Positions 30,594-31,164 of a DNA stretch of 31,164 nt are shown here, in pieces (the first letter of the stretch is position 1; each line of letters opens with the position of its first letter). Location: contig JAHFCY010000008.1 in assembly GCA_023249255.1 (NCBI GenBank), forward strand, positions 1 to 31,164, given 5' to 3'. The DNA is from Candidatus Lindowiibacteriota bacterium. Its GTDB lineage: Bacteria > Lindowbacteria > 2-12-FULL-62-27. The notes under the pieces were generated by a model. That model worked only from the letters and a program-made list of their open reading frames with translations. It ran no database searches and was not told the origin of the DNA. The position numbers and the translations under genes were made by a program.

Positions 30594-31164
30594 ATGAGTG
30601 AACGTGACGAGCTGAAGCGTTTTGCCTGCAAGTTCGGGCTGTTTTTATCGCCGTTTCTGATTCTCTCCATATTCCCCCTTGCGGTATTGTTCAAATCCGG
30701 CGAGTTTATAAATCTTGATCGGGTTGTCCGGGAGCAGGCGCAAACCCGCCGCGGTGTATTATTGGGACTGGCCTACTCGGATCCGGAAAAGTATTTCAAA
30801 ACAAAATCCGTACTGGAACGGAAGCCAAAACTGCTTGCGCTGGGCAACTCCCGTGTCTTGCAGTTCCGTTCCGAATTGTTCAGGGACACGGCAAACTTCT
30901 ACAATGCGGGCGGCGGCGCGCGGCGGGTCGAACATCTTGATGAATTGTTGCGCCAGATTCCCCCGGATGCGACCCCGAGCGTCATCATTCTCGGATTGGA
31001 ACAATCATTTTTTGATCCATTCAGGGTTTGCAAGACCATGGAAGAATTTCAGTATAATAGTCCGCCGTCCCGAGTGGCAGTCCTGGAAAGCTTCTGGAAG
31101 GTCTATAGCGACTACTCTCATCATAAATTCATGCTGATGGATTTGTTTGCGGGCGTTGACGAAC
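30594..31164 (+). CDS. Membrane-anchored SGNH-like acyltransferase partner (3' end cut by window)
   Basis: Visible are 190 codons. A membrane helix (GLFLSPFLILSIFPLAVLF) is followed by a periplasmic region with LLALGNSRVLQFR, the G-N-S block where SGNH hydrolases carry G-D-S with the nucleophile serine. YNAGGGARRVEHLDELLRQ and SVIILGLEQSFFDPF follow as in that fold. Genes of this kind accompany AlgI-like MBOAT genes (AlgJ/AlgX, PatB logic) and complete O-acetylation of the polymer. It starts 2 bases after the MBOAT stop. The conserved D-x-x-H block would lie beyond the right edge, so catalytic competence cannot be judged. Confidence 0.78.
   Translation, partial: MSERDELKRFACKFGLFLSPFLILSIFPLAVLFKSGEFINLDRVVREQAQTRRGVLLGLAYSDPEKYFKTKSVLERKPKLLALGNSRVLQFRSELFRDTANFYNAGGGARRVEHLDELLRQIPPDATPSVIILGLEQSFFDPFRVCKTMEEFQYNSPPSRVAVLESFWKVYSDYSHHKFMLMDLFAGVDE

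Overview
The window reads as chromosomal DNA of a Gram-negative bacterium with c-type cytochrome respiration, moderately high G+C by eye, with tightly packed genes. Signs of an outer membrane are the nucleotide-sugar/O-antigen-type cluster and the many signal peptides. The cytochrome b is b6-like and split, and CcmE is the cysteine type known from Desulfovibrio-like lineages. This suggests a non-gammaproteobacterial phylum (Desulfobacterota, Nitrospirota or a candidate phylum), but I cannot name it. No tRNA, rRNA, CRISPR array or transposase was seen. No gene-free stretch exceeds about 210 bases.

Layout. (1) 1-2591, minus: a two-gene M16 metalloprotease pair, one catalytic and one lacking the zinc motif; the second runs off the left edge. 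(2) 2663-3343, plus: a VapBC-type toxin-antitoxin pair with a palindrome at its promoter. (3) 3451-6729, minus: three consecutive genes for secreted proteins of unknown function, lower in G+C by eye. The first ends in a LAS-type zinc-peptidase-like domain, the second in a FIMAH-like helical domain; their likely promoter has a 13-T spacer. (4) 6912-12216, plus: a cytochrome c maturation (System I) operon, ccmE-ccmF-ccmH, a ccmI-like fragment, an unknown membrane protein, ccmA-ccmB. (5) 12290-18761, plus: a quinol:cytochrome c oxidoreductase operon with a HEAT-repeat membrane protein, Rieske protein, b6-like cytochrome b, an extended subunit-IV-like protein and a membrane-anchored octaheme cytochrome c with a long coiled coil. 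Regions 4 and 5 form a functional unit: the Ccm proteins attach the hemes the cytochromes need. A 20-bp perfect terminator hairpin overlaps the end of the Rieske gene. (6) 18922-21243, plus: a large secreted protein with a variant CFI-box C-terminus, its own promoter and terminator. (7) 21389-22964: speD and speE (spermidine synthesis). (8) 22961-28192: a sugar cluster (rfbF, rfbG, C-methyltransferase, RmlC-like epimerase, SDR reductase, CmcI-family protein) that would make a CDP-linked 6-deoxy sugar, probably C-methylated. (9) 28198-31164: glycosyltransferase, MBOAT O-acyltransferase and an SGNH-like partner cut by the right edge.

The most distinctive points are: a b6-type cytochrome b that keeps the cysteine equivalent to b6 Cys35, paired with a Qo motif lacking the usual Glu; the coiled-coil octaheme cytochrome; the cysteine-type Ccm system with a signal-less, cysteine-dense CcmH; and a family of palindromic elements with 10-bp-periodic GA/CT arms placed just before gene starts.
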